Shown here piece by piece: positions 8,413-17,292 of a stretch of DNA of 64,000 nucleotides. The position numbers were made by a program, and so were the translations under genes. How positions within the stretch are numbered: the first letter of the stretch is position 1; every line of letters begins with the position of its first letter. The notes under the pieces are model-generated. The model saw nothing but the letters and a program-made list of their open reading frames with translations. It made no database searches and was not told the DNA's origin. The stretch lies in NCBI GenBank assembly GCA_017428215.1, contig JAFRRH010000064.1, positions 1 to 64,000 on the forward strand. The letters are read 5' to 3'. Source of the DNA: Selenomonadaceae bacterium. GTDB taxonomy: Bacteria > Bacillota > Negativicutes > Selenomonadales > Selenomonadaceae.

Positions 8413-9144
8413 ATGAATATTAATTACTTGTTGAACAGCGGCTTCATGATTCGCGACGAAAACACTTTGCTGGTATTTGACGATTACGAGGATCCCGAAG
8501 GAATCGTTGACGCCGCCTATGATAAAGGGGACTTTGAAAGGCTTTATATTTTCGTCACCCACGCGCACTTTGACCACTTCAGCACGCACATTCGGGCTTA
8601 TGCGCAGAATACCACGCGCTACATTTTCGGCAATGACATAAAGCACACCAAGCGCGTTAAAATCTTCCCGAAAGAAAAACTTGTTTACATGAAACGCTAC
8701 ACGGAATGGACGGACGGCGCGATTAAAGTTCGTGCGTATGATTCTACTGATGTCGGAATTTCTTACTGGGTCGAAACGCCTTCCGGCAAGAAAATTTTTC
8801 ATGCGGGCGATTTTAACTGGTGGCATTGGGAAGACGATACGCCAGAGGATATAGAATTGGCGGAGAAAGTTTTTAAGCGGCAAATGAAACGGCTTGACGG
8901 CATGGAGGCGGACATTGCGTTTTTCCCCATTGACGGTCGTTTAGGTGCTTCGCAGGAAATGGGCGCGATTGAATTCGCCTTGCGGACTAAGTTAAAAAGT
9001 TTCGTGGCAATGCACCGCGTTGATTATCCGCGCTGGGAACCGTCGCAAAAATTCTTGTTGGCGGCGAGAACACCTTCGATTTGGTCGCCGATAAAGCCGG
9101 GCGAACACCGCGTCTTTGACGGAAAAGAATTCCGGGAGGACTAA
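8413..9144 (+). CDS. Metallo-beta-lactamase fold hydrolase
   Basis: 243 residues with no signal peptide, so cytoplasmic. It belongs to the UlaG/COG2220-like branch of the MBL fold: an early NSGFMIRDENTLLVFD, the metal site FVTHAHFDHFS (His-x-His-x-Asp-His), then KKIFHAGDFNW and a late FVAMHRVD. Full domain length. The substrate is not evident. It lies 7 bases before greA and may share its transcript, though greA is usually independent. Confidence 0.85.
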   Translation: MNINYLLNSGFMIRDENTLLVFDDYEDPEGIVDAAYDKGDFERLYIFVTHAHFDHFSTHIRAYAQNTTRYIFGNDIKHTKRVKIFPKEKLVYMKRYTEWTDGAIKVRAYDSTDVGISYWVETPSGKKIFHAGDFNWWHWEDDTPEDIELAEKVFKRQMKRLDGMEADIAFFPIDGRLGASQEMGAIEFALRTKLKSFVAMHRVDYPRWEPSQKFLLAARTPSIWSPIKPGEHRVFDGKEFRED

Positions 9145-9151
9145 TTAAATT

Positions 9152-9622
9152 ATGACTGATAAAAAAATCATGCTGACTCAAGACGGCTATAACAAGCTGG
9201 TTGAGAAGCTGGACTATTTAAAGAGTGTGGGACGCATTGAAGTTTCCGAGCGTCTCAAGGCGGCAATAGCTTTGGGTGACCTTAGCGAAAACTCCGAATA
9301 CGACGACGCCAAAAACGAGCAAGGACGCCTTGAAAGCGAAATCAGCGAACTGGAAGCTAAACTCCGCAATAGCGAAATTATTCATTCAGCGGCTCCTACA
9401 GGCAAAGTCGCGATTGGCAGTACTGTAACTGTGCGCGACGTGGAACTTGACGCAGTTGATACTTATATGATAGTCGGCTCAACGGAGGCTGACCCCGATA
9501 ATAATAAAATTTCGGACGAATCGCCGCTTGGAGCCGCTCTTCTTGAAAAAACAGCGGGTACAACTGTTCAAGTTCATGCGCCGGCGGGCGTCATTGAGTT
9601 TGAAATTTTGGACGTTAAGTGA
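9152..9622 (+). CDS. greA: Transcription elongation factor GreA
   Basis: 156 residues, standard length. The N-terminal coiled coil shows the family signature LTQDGYNKLVEKLDYLKS and IALGDLSENSEYDDAKNEQ, whose tip acidic residues enter the RNA polymerase secondary channel and stimulate cleavage of backtracked RNA. The C-terminal FKBP-like domain has VAIGSTVTVRD and ISDESPLGAALL. It lies 9 bases before purD. Confidence 0.95.
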   Translation: MTDKKIMLTQDGYNKLVEKLDYLKSVGRIEVSERLKAAIALGDLSENSEYDDAKNEQGRLESEISELEAKLRNSEIIHSAAPTGKVAIGSTVTVRDVELDAVDTYMIVGSTEADPDNNKISDESPLGAALLEKTAGTTVQVHAPAGVIEFEILDVK

Positions 9623-9631
9623 GGTTTTCTC

Positions 9632-10891
9632 ATGAATGTTTTATTAATCGGCGGCGGCGGTCGCGAACACGCGCTTGCTTGGAAAATTTCGCAAAGTCCG
9701 TTGCTCGGAAAATTTTTCGCTATACCCGGCAGTCCTGGCATTGCCAACTTTGCCGAATGCGTAGAAAATATTTCAATCAACGACAATGCCGCGCTCGTAA
9801 ATTTTGCAAAAGCCAATGCGATTAATTTAGTCGTTATCGGTCCCGAAGATCCGTTGGTCAATGGTTTAGCCGACGAACTCGACGCGGCGGGCATTAAAGC
9901 GTTCGGACCGAAAAAAGTTGCCGCGCAGATTGAAGGCTCGAAAATTTTTGCCAAGCGGCTCATGAAGAAATACAACATACCGACTGCTGACTTTGAAGTT
10001 TTCGACAATCCCGATGACGCGAAGATTTTTATTCAAGAGAAAAATATTTTCCCAATAGTTATCAAAGCTGACGGATTGGCGGCGGGCAAGGGCGTTATCG
10101 TTGCGCAGAATTTGGACGAGGCGTTGAATGCAGTTGACGAAATGAAAACTTTTGGCTCGGCTGGCAATAAAATTGTCGTGGAAGAATTTATGGACGGCGA
10201 GGAAGCCTCTGTTCTTGCGTTGACGGACGGAGAAAAAATTTTGCCGTTTATTGCCGCGCAGGATCACAAAAGAGTTTTTGACGGCGACAAAGGTTTAAAT
10301 ACCGGCGGCATGGGAGCCTATGCGCCCGCACCTGTCGTTGACGAAAATATTGCCGCGCAGGTTGAAGAAAAAATTCTAAAGCCGACAATAGCCGCACTCA
10401 AGGCGGAAGGAATTATTTATCGCGGTTGCCTGTACGCGGGCTTGATGATTGTCAACGGCGAGCCCAAAGTTGTCGAATTTAATTGTCGATTCGGCGACCC
10501 TGAAACCCAAGTTGTTTTGCCGCTCATGGAAAGCGATTTGTTGGAGCTTATGGACGCCTGCGCGGCTGGCAATTTAGCTGATAAAAAAATTTCGTGGAGC
10601 AATCAAAGTGCCGTCTGCGTAATTATGGCGAGCGGCGGTTATCCAAAAGCTTACAAAAAAAATTTGCCGATTGACGGCATTGCAAAGGCTAAAACTTTGG
10701 GCGCGACGATTTTCCACGCGGGAACAAAGCTTTTAAACGGCGAACTTGTTACGAGTGGCGGGCGCGTGTTAGGCGTCACAATTACCGCTCCAACCTTGCG
10801 CGAAGCTGTCGACAAAGTTTATCGTTGCGTTGAAGTTATTCACTTCGACGACGTTCACTATCGCAGAGACATTGCGGCGCGAGCTTTGTGA
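9632..10891 (+). CDS. purD: Phosphoribosylamine-glycine ligase
   Basis: 419 residues, full length. ATP-grasp enzyme of purine synthesis joining glycine to 5-phosphoribosylamine. Motifs are MNVLLIGGGGREHALAWK, GPEDPLVNGLADEL, the ATP-grasp ADGLAAGKGV, QDHKRVFDGDKGLNTGGMGAY, EFNCRFGDPETQ and VCVIMASGGYP. No other purine gene is nearby, so purD is split from any pur cluster here. A bidirectional terminator follows. Confidence 0.95.
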   Translation: MNVLLIGGGGREHALAWKISQSPLLGKFFAIPGSPGIANFAECVENISINDNAALVNFAKANAINLVVIGPEDPLVNGLADELDAAGIKAFGPKKVAAQIEGSKIFAKRLMKKYNIPTADFEVFDNPDDAKIFIQEKNIFPIVIKADGLAAGKGVIVAQNLDEALNAVDEMKTFGSAGNKIVVEEFMDGEEASVLALTDGEKILPFIAAQDHKRVFDGDKGLNTGGMGAYAPAPVVDENIAAQVEEKILKPTIAALKAEGIIYRGCLYAGLMIVNGEPKVVEFNCRFGDPETQVVLPLMESDLLELMDACAAGNLADKKISWSNQSAVCVIMASGGYPKAYKKNLPIDGIAKAKTLGATIFHAGTKLLNGELVTSGGRVLGVTITAPTLREAVDKVYRCVEVIHFDDVHYRRDIAARAL

Positions 10892-10912
10892 TAAAAATTT
10901 ATAAATAAAAAA

Positions 10913-10943
10913 TCCCCTTCCGTTTTGGAGGGGGAAATTTTTT
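10913..10943. terminator. Bidirectional terminator between purD and htpX
   Basis: CCCCTTCC pairs with GGAGGGGG, flanked by A residues on the left and eight T on the right, so it works for both converging genes. Confidence 0.8.
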
Positions 10944-11813
10944 TTAGGTAAGCAAGTGCATATCTCTAGCCTGTTCGCGCAAATGAGCAATTCTGTCGTC
11001 GGTGTCAGGGTGCGTCGAAAATAAATTCTTCAATGCTTTTTTGGAATTCTCCAGCGGATTGATTATGAACATATGAGCAGTTGCCGTTCCCGCTTGAGGC
11101 ATAGGTGCGGAGTGTTGCGCGTAGTATTCGATTTTCTCTAAAGCGTTGGCAAGATACATTGGATTGCCGCAAATTTCTCCGCCAGTTTTATCAGCGTCAT
11201 ACTCTCGCGAACGTGACACGGCAAGTTGAATCAGCGTGGCGGCAATCGGTGCAACAATAACCGTCACGAGGAAACCAATTATTCCGCCGTTATCGTCGTC
11301 GTCAGAGCGCGTACCGAAAATCGCGCCCCATTGCACGATATTTGCAACCATAGAAATGACGCCCGCCATTGCCGCTGCGATTGTCCCGATTAAAATATCT
11401 CTGTGCTTAACGTGCGCCAATTCATGACCGAGCACGCCGGAAATTTCGTTGTAGTCAAGAACTTTCATTAAACCCGTTGTGACTGCAACCGCCGCATGAT
11501 CTGGATTTCTGCCCGTCGCAAAGGCGTTCGGAACTTCCGTATCAATTATGTAGACGAGAGGCATTGGCAACTTTGCATTCTGCGCAAGCTTCTCGACAAT
11601 ACCATAGAGTTGCGGCGCGTCTTTACCGGAAACTTCGCGGGCGTCGTAACTTTTTAAAACAATCGAATCGCTGAACCAATAGCTAAAAAAATTCATGCCG
11701 ATTGCTATCACCAACATAATCATCGCGCCCATCGAATCACCGACTGCGCCGCCTATAGCAACCATTAAGCCAGTTAGCAAAGCCATTAACACAAACGTTT
11801 TGAAAATATTCAA
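10944..11813 (-). CDS. htpX: Protease HtpX (M48 zinc metalloprotease)
   Basis: 289 residues from a TTG at 11813, chosen because AAAGGAGG lies six bases upstream and the protein then opens with the usual NIFKTFVLMALLTGLM membrane segment. An ATG at 11864 would add 17 residues with no family match. Two N-terminal membrane helices precede the zinc site GVLGHELAHVKHRD, and two more helices follow it. The second half has SREYDADKTGGEI (third zinc ligand Glu) and a C-terminal FSTHPDTDDRI. Membrane-bound quality-control protease that acts with FtsH. It converges with purD. Confidence 0.93.
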   Translation of the reverse strand: MNIFKTFVLMALLTGLMVAIGGAVGDSMGAMIMLVIAIGMNFFSYWFSDSIVLKSYDAREVSGKDAPQLYGIVEKLAQNAKLPMPLVYIIDTEVPNAFATGRNPDHAAVAVTTGLMKVLDYNEISGVLGHELAHVKHRDILIGTIAAAMAGVISMVANIVQWGAIFGTRSDDDDNGGIIGFLVTVIVAPIAATLIQLAVSRSREYDADKTGGEICGNPMYLANALEKIEYYAQHSAPMPQAGTATAHMFIINPLENSKKALKNLFSTHPDTDDRIAHLREQARDMHLLT

Positions 11814-11888
11814 GCTAAAACCTCCTTTTGGGCAGATTATAAAGGCGTTCGCGCTTTTCGGCAAGGCTTTTTACTTAATTATTAGACC

Positions 11889-12235
11889 TTGAAACAAAAC
11901 GGGACGGTCGTTGCCTTTACGGCACCTGCTAGAGATGAGGATTTAGACGACCCGAAAAATTTCCCTGGATTGAGCGTTTACCGTTCACTATTCGGAATTC
12001 CAAGAACTCAAACATCGAATGGATAACTGCGCTTTTACGTCGCCCCAGAAAGTTGCGTTTATGTCGTGCAAGTTATTAACGAGGGCGTCCCGCAACTGTC
12101 CGGCATGGTTCTGCTTATGACAATGGAAGCTCTTGAACTTAACGATCAAGAGGCGGCACCGCTTTTTCAGACGCAGGGATCCGCCGCCGAAACTTATTGC
12201 GCCAATGCAGGCAGAAAAATTATACGGCTTGTCAC
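11889..12235 (+). pseudogene. Unrecognised disrupted gene, interrupted by the intron
   Basis: One reading frame runs from a TTG at 11889 to the intron boundary with a single in-frame TAA at 12024-12026. Segments include VVAFTAPARDEDLDDPKNF, LSVYRSLFGIPRTQ, RFYVAPESCVYVVQVIN and MVLLMTMEALELNDQEA. I do not recognise the family. An in-frame TAG just before 11889 and no good ribosome site suggest a truncated 5' end. The frame is cut by the group II intron start at 12236, and the downstream exon is not visible in this window. Bases 11814-11888 hold nothing I can identify beyond the htpX leader. Confidence 0.45.
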
Positions 12236-12600
12236 GTGCGACTTGTTGAGATTGAAAAGATACTCCGCCTAATAGGCGAACTGATAAATAGAAAGGTAAA
12301 ATGAAGGATTAACGCCCTGAAACGCTCTTCCTGATACTCCGACTGGTGGATAGCCGTCAAAAGCTCGATGAAGTCGGCTTTCAGTAGTCCTAACAAGTAA
12401 AGTTGAGGAAAGCTAACTGGAGGCAGTTGGTGTTACCTATATGCCGGGGGCTCTATAAAATAGCTAAGAACCGGTGTTCATAACAGCTTAAGTAAGGTGT
12501 GAATATGGGAAATATTAATGAAGGTCTCAGCAGAAGCAACAGTCAGTTCGTAACTTTAGAAAGTCGGCGAGAGAGATTAAGACAAGAAAAAGTTCTCTCT
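12236..12600 (+). mobile_element. Group II intron, 5' part only (truncated)
   Basis: The segment opens with GTGCGACTTGTTGAG, the 5' consensus of bacterial group II introns. It continues with structured, non-coding sequence typical of domains I-III: GGTAAAATGAAGGATTAACG, paired GACTGGTGG and AGTCGGC elements, and AGTTGAGGAAAGC. A short open frame (MGNINEGLSRSN...) follows, but there is no reverse transcriptase and no domain V or VI sequence before 12900. The element is therefore a dead 5' remnant. A piece of it recurs inverted at 63-144. The right boundary is approximate. Confidence 0.65.
12469..12554 (+). repeat. Inverted repeat, right copy (inside intron remnant)
   Basis: Matches the reverse complement of 63-144. 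The shared core is AACCGGTGTTCATAAC, then AGCTTAAGTAAGGTGTGAATA in this copy. Similarity fades on both sides. The two arms lie about 12.4 kb apart in opposite orientation. Confidence 0.75.
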
Positions 12601-12807
12601 ACCCTTCACCTTTTTGGTAAGACTGACCAACCGTGCGGCTTTGGTTTCTTCAATATTTCTACTCTCAAGCCAGAGTACTTGTACGCTTCGTAAACAAAGG
12701 AGCCGCGATAATCACGCGCATATTTTCTTCAAAGTCGAATAGGCAAAAGTGGCTAAACCTGCTACCCAATAACCCATCGTGCACTGTAAATTTCGCTTTT
12801 CCCATTT

Positions 12808-12888
12808 TTACTTTCTTATATTGACGAACAAAGGCTCTATAACTTCCCATTGCTCTTCCGTTATATCTGTTTCGTATTTTTTTCTCAT
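12808..12888 (-). pseudogene. IS5-like transposase, N-terminal remnant
   Basis: On the minus strand an ATG at 12888 opens a 26-residue frame beginning MRKKYETDITEEQWEVIEPLF, which is the characteristic start of IS5-group transposases (DUF4096-type region). A TAA ends it at once, and no DDE catalytic region follows; the next 150 bases on this strand encode no recognisable transposase sequence. It is the stub of a decayed insertion sequence. It lies just before the MmeI-like C-terminal fragment. Confidence 0.6.
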
Positions 12889-12915
12889 AGTAAGCTCATT
12901 ATACTACTTTTTTCT

Positions 12916-13443
12916 ATGAACACACGTTCTAAGCCGAAGACAGATTATCTTCTCGTTCCGCAAGTCAGCAGTGAACGCCGCGAATATATTCCGATTGGTT
13001 ACATGCACGCTGACACAATCCCGACAAATTCTCTGCACATTATGCCGGACGCAATGTATTGGTATTTCGGAATTTTGAATTCTTCAGTTCATATGACTTG
13101 GATGCGAATGATCGCGGGCAGATTGCACAATGATTATCGCTATTCGATTGATGTGGTATATAATAATTTTCCGTTCCCGCCGTTTTGGAGGAAAGTTGAG
13201 CGAACGACTTCGGATATTTTAATGGCGCGTAGTAAATATCCAGAGGCGAGCTTTGCAGATTTGTACGACCCGTTGCTTATGCCAAAAGAATTGCGCCAGG
13301 CTCATGAAGCTAACGACCGCGCAGTCATGGAAGCCTATGACTTCCCTAAAAATATGTCGGAACTGCAAATGCAACGGCAGCTGTTAAAAATTTACGAGCG
13401 TCTGAAAAATTTCCGTGAGTTTTATGATTCAATCGGCACTTGA
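12916..13443 (+). pseudogene. MmeI-like restriction-modification protein, C-terminal fragment
   Basis: From about 12916 the frame reads KPKTDYLLVPQVSSERREYI, IPIGYMHADTIPTNSLHIM, YWYFGILNSSVHMTWMR, GRLHNDYRYS and VVYNNFPFPPFW. This is the conserved C-terminal part of MmeI-like (type IIL) enzymes, after the target-recognition domain. It ends at the normal C-terminal helix with LYDPLLMPKELRQAHEAND. In family alignments it continues directly from the fragment at 145-600 on the other strand. The open frame back to 12850 runs through IS remnant sequence and is not part of the gene. No start or ribosome site supports expression. Confidence 0.75.
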
Positions 13444-13492
13444 AATATTGCGCGGCGTGTGTTAGCTTAAGGGGCGTAAAGGAGGCTAACTA

Positions 13493-14518
13493 ATGGAACA
13501 AAAAATAAAGGACTTGCGCTTTCGGGCGGACGCCGAGATTAAAGGAGCGTCTACACTAAAAGAACTTGACGAAGTGCGCGTAAAGTTTTTGGGCAAGAAA
13601 GGCGAGCTTACAAGTTTACTGCGTGGCATGAGTCAACTTTCTGCTGAGGAACGTCCGATTATCGGTCAGCTGGTCAACAATGCGCGACGGGAAATTGAAG
13701 ACCTTATCGCGGGAAAAAATTCCGAGCTTAAGGCGGCAGAACTTCAAAGTAAATTGGCGTCGGAGAAAATCGACGTGACGTTACCAGGTCGCCGCGTCCA
13801 CGAAGGACATTTGCACCCGTTGACATTGACGCTTAACCGAGTGAAAGAAATTTTCGTGAGCATGGGCTACAGCGTCGAGGAAGGTCCCGAAGTGGAGACG
13901 GATTATTACAATTTCGAGGCATTGAACTTGCCTAAAGATCACCCCGCTCGCGATATGCAGGATTCTTTTTACATTACCGAAGATATTTTGCTTAGGACGC
14001 AGACTTCGCCGGTGCAAGCGCGGACAATGGAACGTCATAAAAACAACGAGCCGATAAGAATGATTGCGCCTGGTAGAGTTTATCGCCGCGATGATTATGA
14101 TGCGTCGCATTCGCCGATGTTCACGCAGGTTGAAGGACTTGTTATCGACAAGGGAATTTCTTTTGCGGACTTGAAAGGCACGCTTGAGGATTTCAGCAAG
14201 AAAATTTTCGGCGAGAAAACTAAAATTAGATTGCGTCCGAGTTTCTTCCCGTTCACGGAGCCGAGCGCGGAAGTCGATGTTTCGTGCGTCATGTGTCACG
14301 GCGACGGTTGCAAAGTTTGTCAAGGAACGGGTTGGCTTGAAATTTTGGGCGCGGGCATGGTTCACCCCGACGTTTTGAAGATGAGCGGCTACGACCCCGA
14401 CGAAGTTAGCGGCTTTGCGTTCGGCATGGGCATTGAGCGCATTGCAATGTTGACTTACGGGCTGGACGATATGCGCTTGCTCTACGATAACGACGTAAGA
14501 TTTCTTAAGCAATTTTAG
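13493..14518 (+). CDS. pheS: Phenylalanine-tRNA ligase alpha subunit
   Basis: 341 residues, standard length, with AAGGAGG upstream. An N-terminal coiled-coil arm (about residues 1-90) binds tRNA. The class II catalytic core (about 110-340) has motif 2 ([19 protein letters not shown]), [27 protein letters not shown] sequence and motif 3 [15 protein letters not shown] small [17 protein letters not shown] cysteine cluster lies within the core. Works as an alpha2-beta2 enzyme with PheT, encoded just downstream. Confidence 0.96.
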   Translation: MEQKIKDLRFRADAEIKGASTLKELDEVRVKFLGKKGELTSLLRGMSQLSAEERPIIGQLVNNARREIEDLIAGKNSELKAAELQSKLASEKIDVTLPGRRVHEGHLHPLTLTLNRVKEIFVSMGYSVEEGPEVETDYYNFEALNLPKDHPARDMQDSFYITEDILLRTQTSPVQARTMERHKNNEPIRMIAPGRVYRRDDYDASHSPMFTQVEGLVIDKGISFADLKGTLEDFSKKIFGEKTKIRLRPSFFPFTEPSAEVDVSCVMCHGDGCKVCQGTGWLEILGAGMVHPDVLKMSGYDPDEVSGFAFGMGIERIAMLTYGLDDMRLLYDNDVRFLKQF

Positions 14519-14590
14519 TGGTTAGTGGCTGGTGGTTAGTGATTAGGGATTTTCCCTAGCCACTAAATACTAATCACTAATCACTAAAAA
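14519..14590. repeat. Degenerate TTAGTGG-type repeats forming a hairpin
   Basis: The pheS-pheT gap is made of imperfect TTAGTGGTTAGTGGCTGG-like units followed by their complements (CCCTAGCCACTAAATAC and similar). TAGTGATTAGGGA can pair with TCCCTAGCCACTA around a short loop. No T-run follows, so read-through into pheT is likely. Confidence 0.65.
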
Positions 14591-14612
14591 TTGACCGAAG
14601 GGAGATTTTTTA

Positions 14613-17288
14613 ATGCAGGTTTCTACCAAATGGCTGAAAGATTATATTGACATAGACTTGACGGCGGACGAGCTGGCAGAAAAATTTACGTTGGCGGGCA
14701 TTCCCGTCGAAAACGTGATTCACGCGGGCGAAGGCTTGGAAAAAGTAATTACGGGCAAGATTGAGGAGCTTAAAGCGCACCCCGATAGCGACCACTTGTT
14801 AATTTGCCAAATGAATATCGGCGAGGAAAATCTTTTGCAAATTGTCACGGGTGCGCCCAATGTCAAGGAAGGGCAAATTGTTCCCGTTGCATTAGTCGGA
14901 GCGAATTTACCTTGCGGCAAAAAAATTTCCAAAGGGAAAATGCGCGGCGTCGCGTCAAATGGCATGCTTTGTTCTGCTGACGAATTAAACATTGAGGGCG
15001 ATTCAAGCGGCATTTATATTTTGCCGGAAGATACGCCCATTGGATTGCCCGCCGCTGAAGTTTTGGGGCTTGACGACGACATTTTGGAATTTGAGTTGAC
15101 GGCTAATCGCGGCGATTGTTTCAGCGTGATTGGTTTAGTTCGCGAGTTGGCTGTCTTAACTAAAAAAACTCCGCACTTCCCCGAAATTAAAGTTGACGAG
15201 GACGACGAACGCAACGCAGAGGATTTAGTTAAAATTGGGATTGACGCGCCCGATTTGTGCAGTAGATTTTCTTCGCGGGTGCTGACTAATATAAAGCTTG
15301 CGCCGTCGCCGGATTGGATGGTTAAACGTCTGGAAGGCGCGGGTATGCGAGCGATTAACAATGTCGTTGACGTAACTAATTTTGTTATGTTGGAAATGGG
15401 GCAACCGCTTCACGCTTACGACTACGATAAAGTTACGTGGCACCAACTGACTGCGCGGCGTGCTAAGGAAGGCGAACCACTTCACACGCTTGACGATACT
15501 AACAGGCTTGCTAAGGGCGGCGAACTCGTCATTGCTGACGCTGAAAAGGCGGCAGGTTTAGCAGGCATTATGGGCGGCTTTGAAAGCGAGATAACTGAGG
15601 CAACTTCAACCGTTATTCTTGAGGCGGCTAGTTTTAATTCGGCGTCGATTCGTCGGACTTCGCGGGCAGTAGGAATTCACTCTGAGGCGAGCGGCAGATT
15701 TGAACGCGGCACCAACGAGAAAGGCACCGTTGCCGCTCTGGATAGAGTTGCGCAACTTTTACAGGAAATGAGCGCGTGCAACGTTTGCAAAGGCGTCGTT
15801 GACGTTTACCCGAATCCTAAGCCTGAAGTTAAAATCAAATTCACGTCCGCGCAGATTAATCGTCGGCTCGGCACCGATTACAGCGACGCGGAAATTGTCG
15901 AAGTGCTGGAGGCTCTCGGCTTTAAAATTGACCCTACAAACAAAGTCGAGGAGCTGACGGATGAGGTTGTCGATAAATTTGCCGCCGCGACGAAAAATAT
16001 TAGCAAGGCGGCTCGTGAGATTGGAAAGAAATCAACCGCCGAAGGCTTTATGAAAAATTTTGGCGCGAGTATTGGCGAGTTGTTTAAAAATGCCGAAGCC
16101 AAAGCTAAAGATGACGTGCTCAAAAATTCGGGCGTCGAAAGCTTCATGAAAAATATCAGCGAAACTTTCGGCGGCATTGCCAAAAGCGTTGACATGAAAA
16201 TTGCTTCGGCTTACGAGGCGACAGTTCCCGATTGGCGCAATGATGTTCGCTTGCCTGAAGATTTATCGGAGGAAGTCGCGAGGATTTTTGGCTTTGATGA
16301 AATTCCGTCAACACTTCCAAAAGGCAATCAGCAGGGGCGGCAATCAGCGACGCAAAATTTCATTGACAAGATTAAAAATATTTTGTCGAGCTTGGGAATG
16401 TGCGAGGAACTTTCCTTTGCATTTACTAGCGAGCAAATGTTTGACAAAATGCGCGTTCCTGCTGATAGCGAGTTACGTAAAGCGATACCGATAATGAATC
16501 CGTTAACAGACGAGGCACCGCTTTTAAGGACAACGTTATTGGCGTCGATATTTGAGAACGCCGCGAGAAATTTCAGCCGCAAAAATGAAGACGTTCGCTT
16601 ATTTGAAGTCGCGCCGGTTTTCTTACCTAAAGCATTGCCCGTAACGGAATTGCCGCTTGAAAAACAAAAATTGGCGGGATTGTTAATGGGACGCCGCGAG
16701 CCTAAAGGTTGGTCGCAAAATGCCGCGCAGATTGATTTTTACGACGCAAAGGGAATTGTCGAGGAACTTTTAGCGGGCTTGTCGATTAATAATTATTTCG
16801 TCGAGGCTGGCGAGCATTACGCCCTGCACCCCGGCAAGACGGCTGTTTTCAAAAAGGGACGCGACGTTTTAGTTACAGTCGGCGAAGTGCACCCTGCAGT
16901 TGGCGAGGCATTGGGCATTAAGAAAAAAATTTACGTGTTCGAGGCTGACGTTGAGACTTTGCAGAAATTTGCCGCAAAAAAATTCAGCTTGGAGAGTTTA
17001 CCTAAATATCCGTCAATCAGCCGCGACTTGGCAATTTTGGTTGAACACGACACGGCGGCGGGCGATGTTGAAAAAGTTATCGTCAAGAGCGGCGGAAAAT
17101 TTTTCAAGGGCGTGACTTTGTTTGACGTGTACACGGGCGAGCGAATTCCTGCCGATAAAAAATCTTTGGCGTTCGCGCTTGAGTTCCGCTCCAATGAACG
17201 TACGCTTAAAGACGAGGAGGCGGACGAGGCGTTCAAAAATATTTTGGCGGCGGTTGAAAAGGACTTCGGCGCAACGTTAAGGAGCTGA
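14613..17288 (+). CDS. pheT: Phenylalanine-tRNA ligase beta subunit, with extra insert
   Basis: 891 residues, about 90 longer than the usual roughly 800. Domains in order: the N-terminal tRNA-binding OB fold (about 40-155, HPDSDHLLICQMN), B3/4 editing domain (about 205-380, NNVVDVTNFVMLE, GIMGGFESEITE), B5, catalytic-like core and the C-terminal anticodon-binding FDX domain (about 800-891, KYPSISRDLAILV). Inside B5, between EVLEALGFKID and YEATVPDWRNDV (about residues 441-531), lies an extra lysine- and alanine-rich helical segment. The rest of B5 resumes in frame, so the gene should be functional. ZapA follows 4 bases later. Confidence 0.94.
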   Translation: MQVSTKWLKDYIDIDLTADELAEKFTLAGIPVENVIHAGEGLEKVITGKIEELKAHPDSDHLLICQMNIGEENLLQIVTGAPNVKEGQIVPVALVGANLPCGKKISKGKMRGVASNGMLCSADELNIEGDSSGIYILPEDTPIGLPAAEVLGLDDDILEFELTANRGDCFSVIGLVRELAVLTKKTPHFPEIKVDEDDERNAEDLVKIGIDAPDLCSRFSSRVLTNIKLAPSPDWMVKRLEGAGMRAINNVVDVTNFVMLEMGQPLHAYDYDKVTWHQLTARRAKEGEPLHTLDDTNRLAKGGELVIADAEKAAGLAGIMGGFESEITEATSTVILEAASFNSASIRRTSRAVGIHSEASGRFERGTNEKGTVAALDRVAQLLQEMSACNVCKGVVDVYPNPKPEVKIKFTSAQINRRLGTDYSDAEIVEVLEALGFKIDPTNKVEELTDEVVDKFAAATKNISKAAREIGKKSTAEGFMKNFGASIGELFKNAEAKAKDDVLKNSGVESFMKNISETFGGIAKSVDMKIASAYEATVPDWRNDVRLPEDLSEEVARIFGFDEIPSTLPKGNQQGRQSATQNFIDKIKNILSSLGMCEELSFAFTSEQMFDKMRVPADSELRKAIPIMNPLTDEAPLLRTTLLASIFENAARNFSRKNEDVRLFEVAPVFLPKALPVTELPLEKQKLAGLLMGRREPKGWSQNAAQIDFYDAKGIVEELLAGLSINNYFVEAGEHYALHPGKTAVFKKGRDVLVTVGEVHPAVGEALGIKKKIYVFEADVETLQKFAAKKFSLESLPKYPSISRDLAILVEHDTAAGDVEKVIVKSGGKFFKGVTLFDVYTGERIPADKKSLAFALEFRSNERTLKDEEADEAFKNILAAVEKDFGATLRS

Positions 17289-17292
17289 TACT

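Noticed and set aside
12665..12850. 61-residue minus-strand frame between intron and MmeI-like fragment
   Set aside because: It has no recognisable domain. Only the IS5-like start in a different frame (12808-12888) is recognisable here.
13781..14512. 243-residue minus-strand frame inside pheS
   Set aside because: Antisense shadow of pheS with no domain and no ribosome site.
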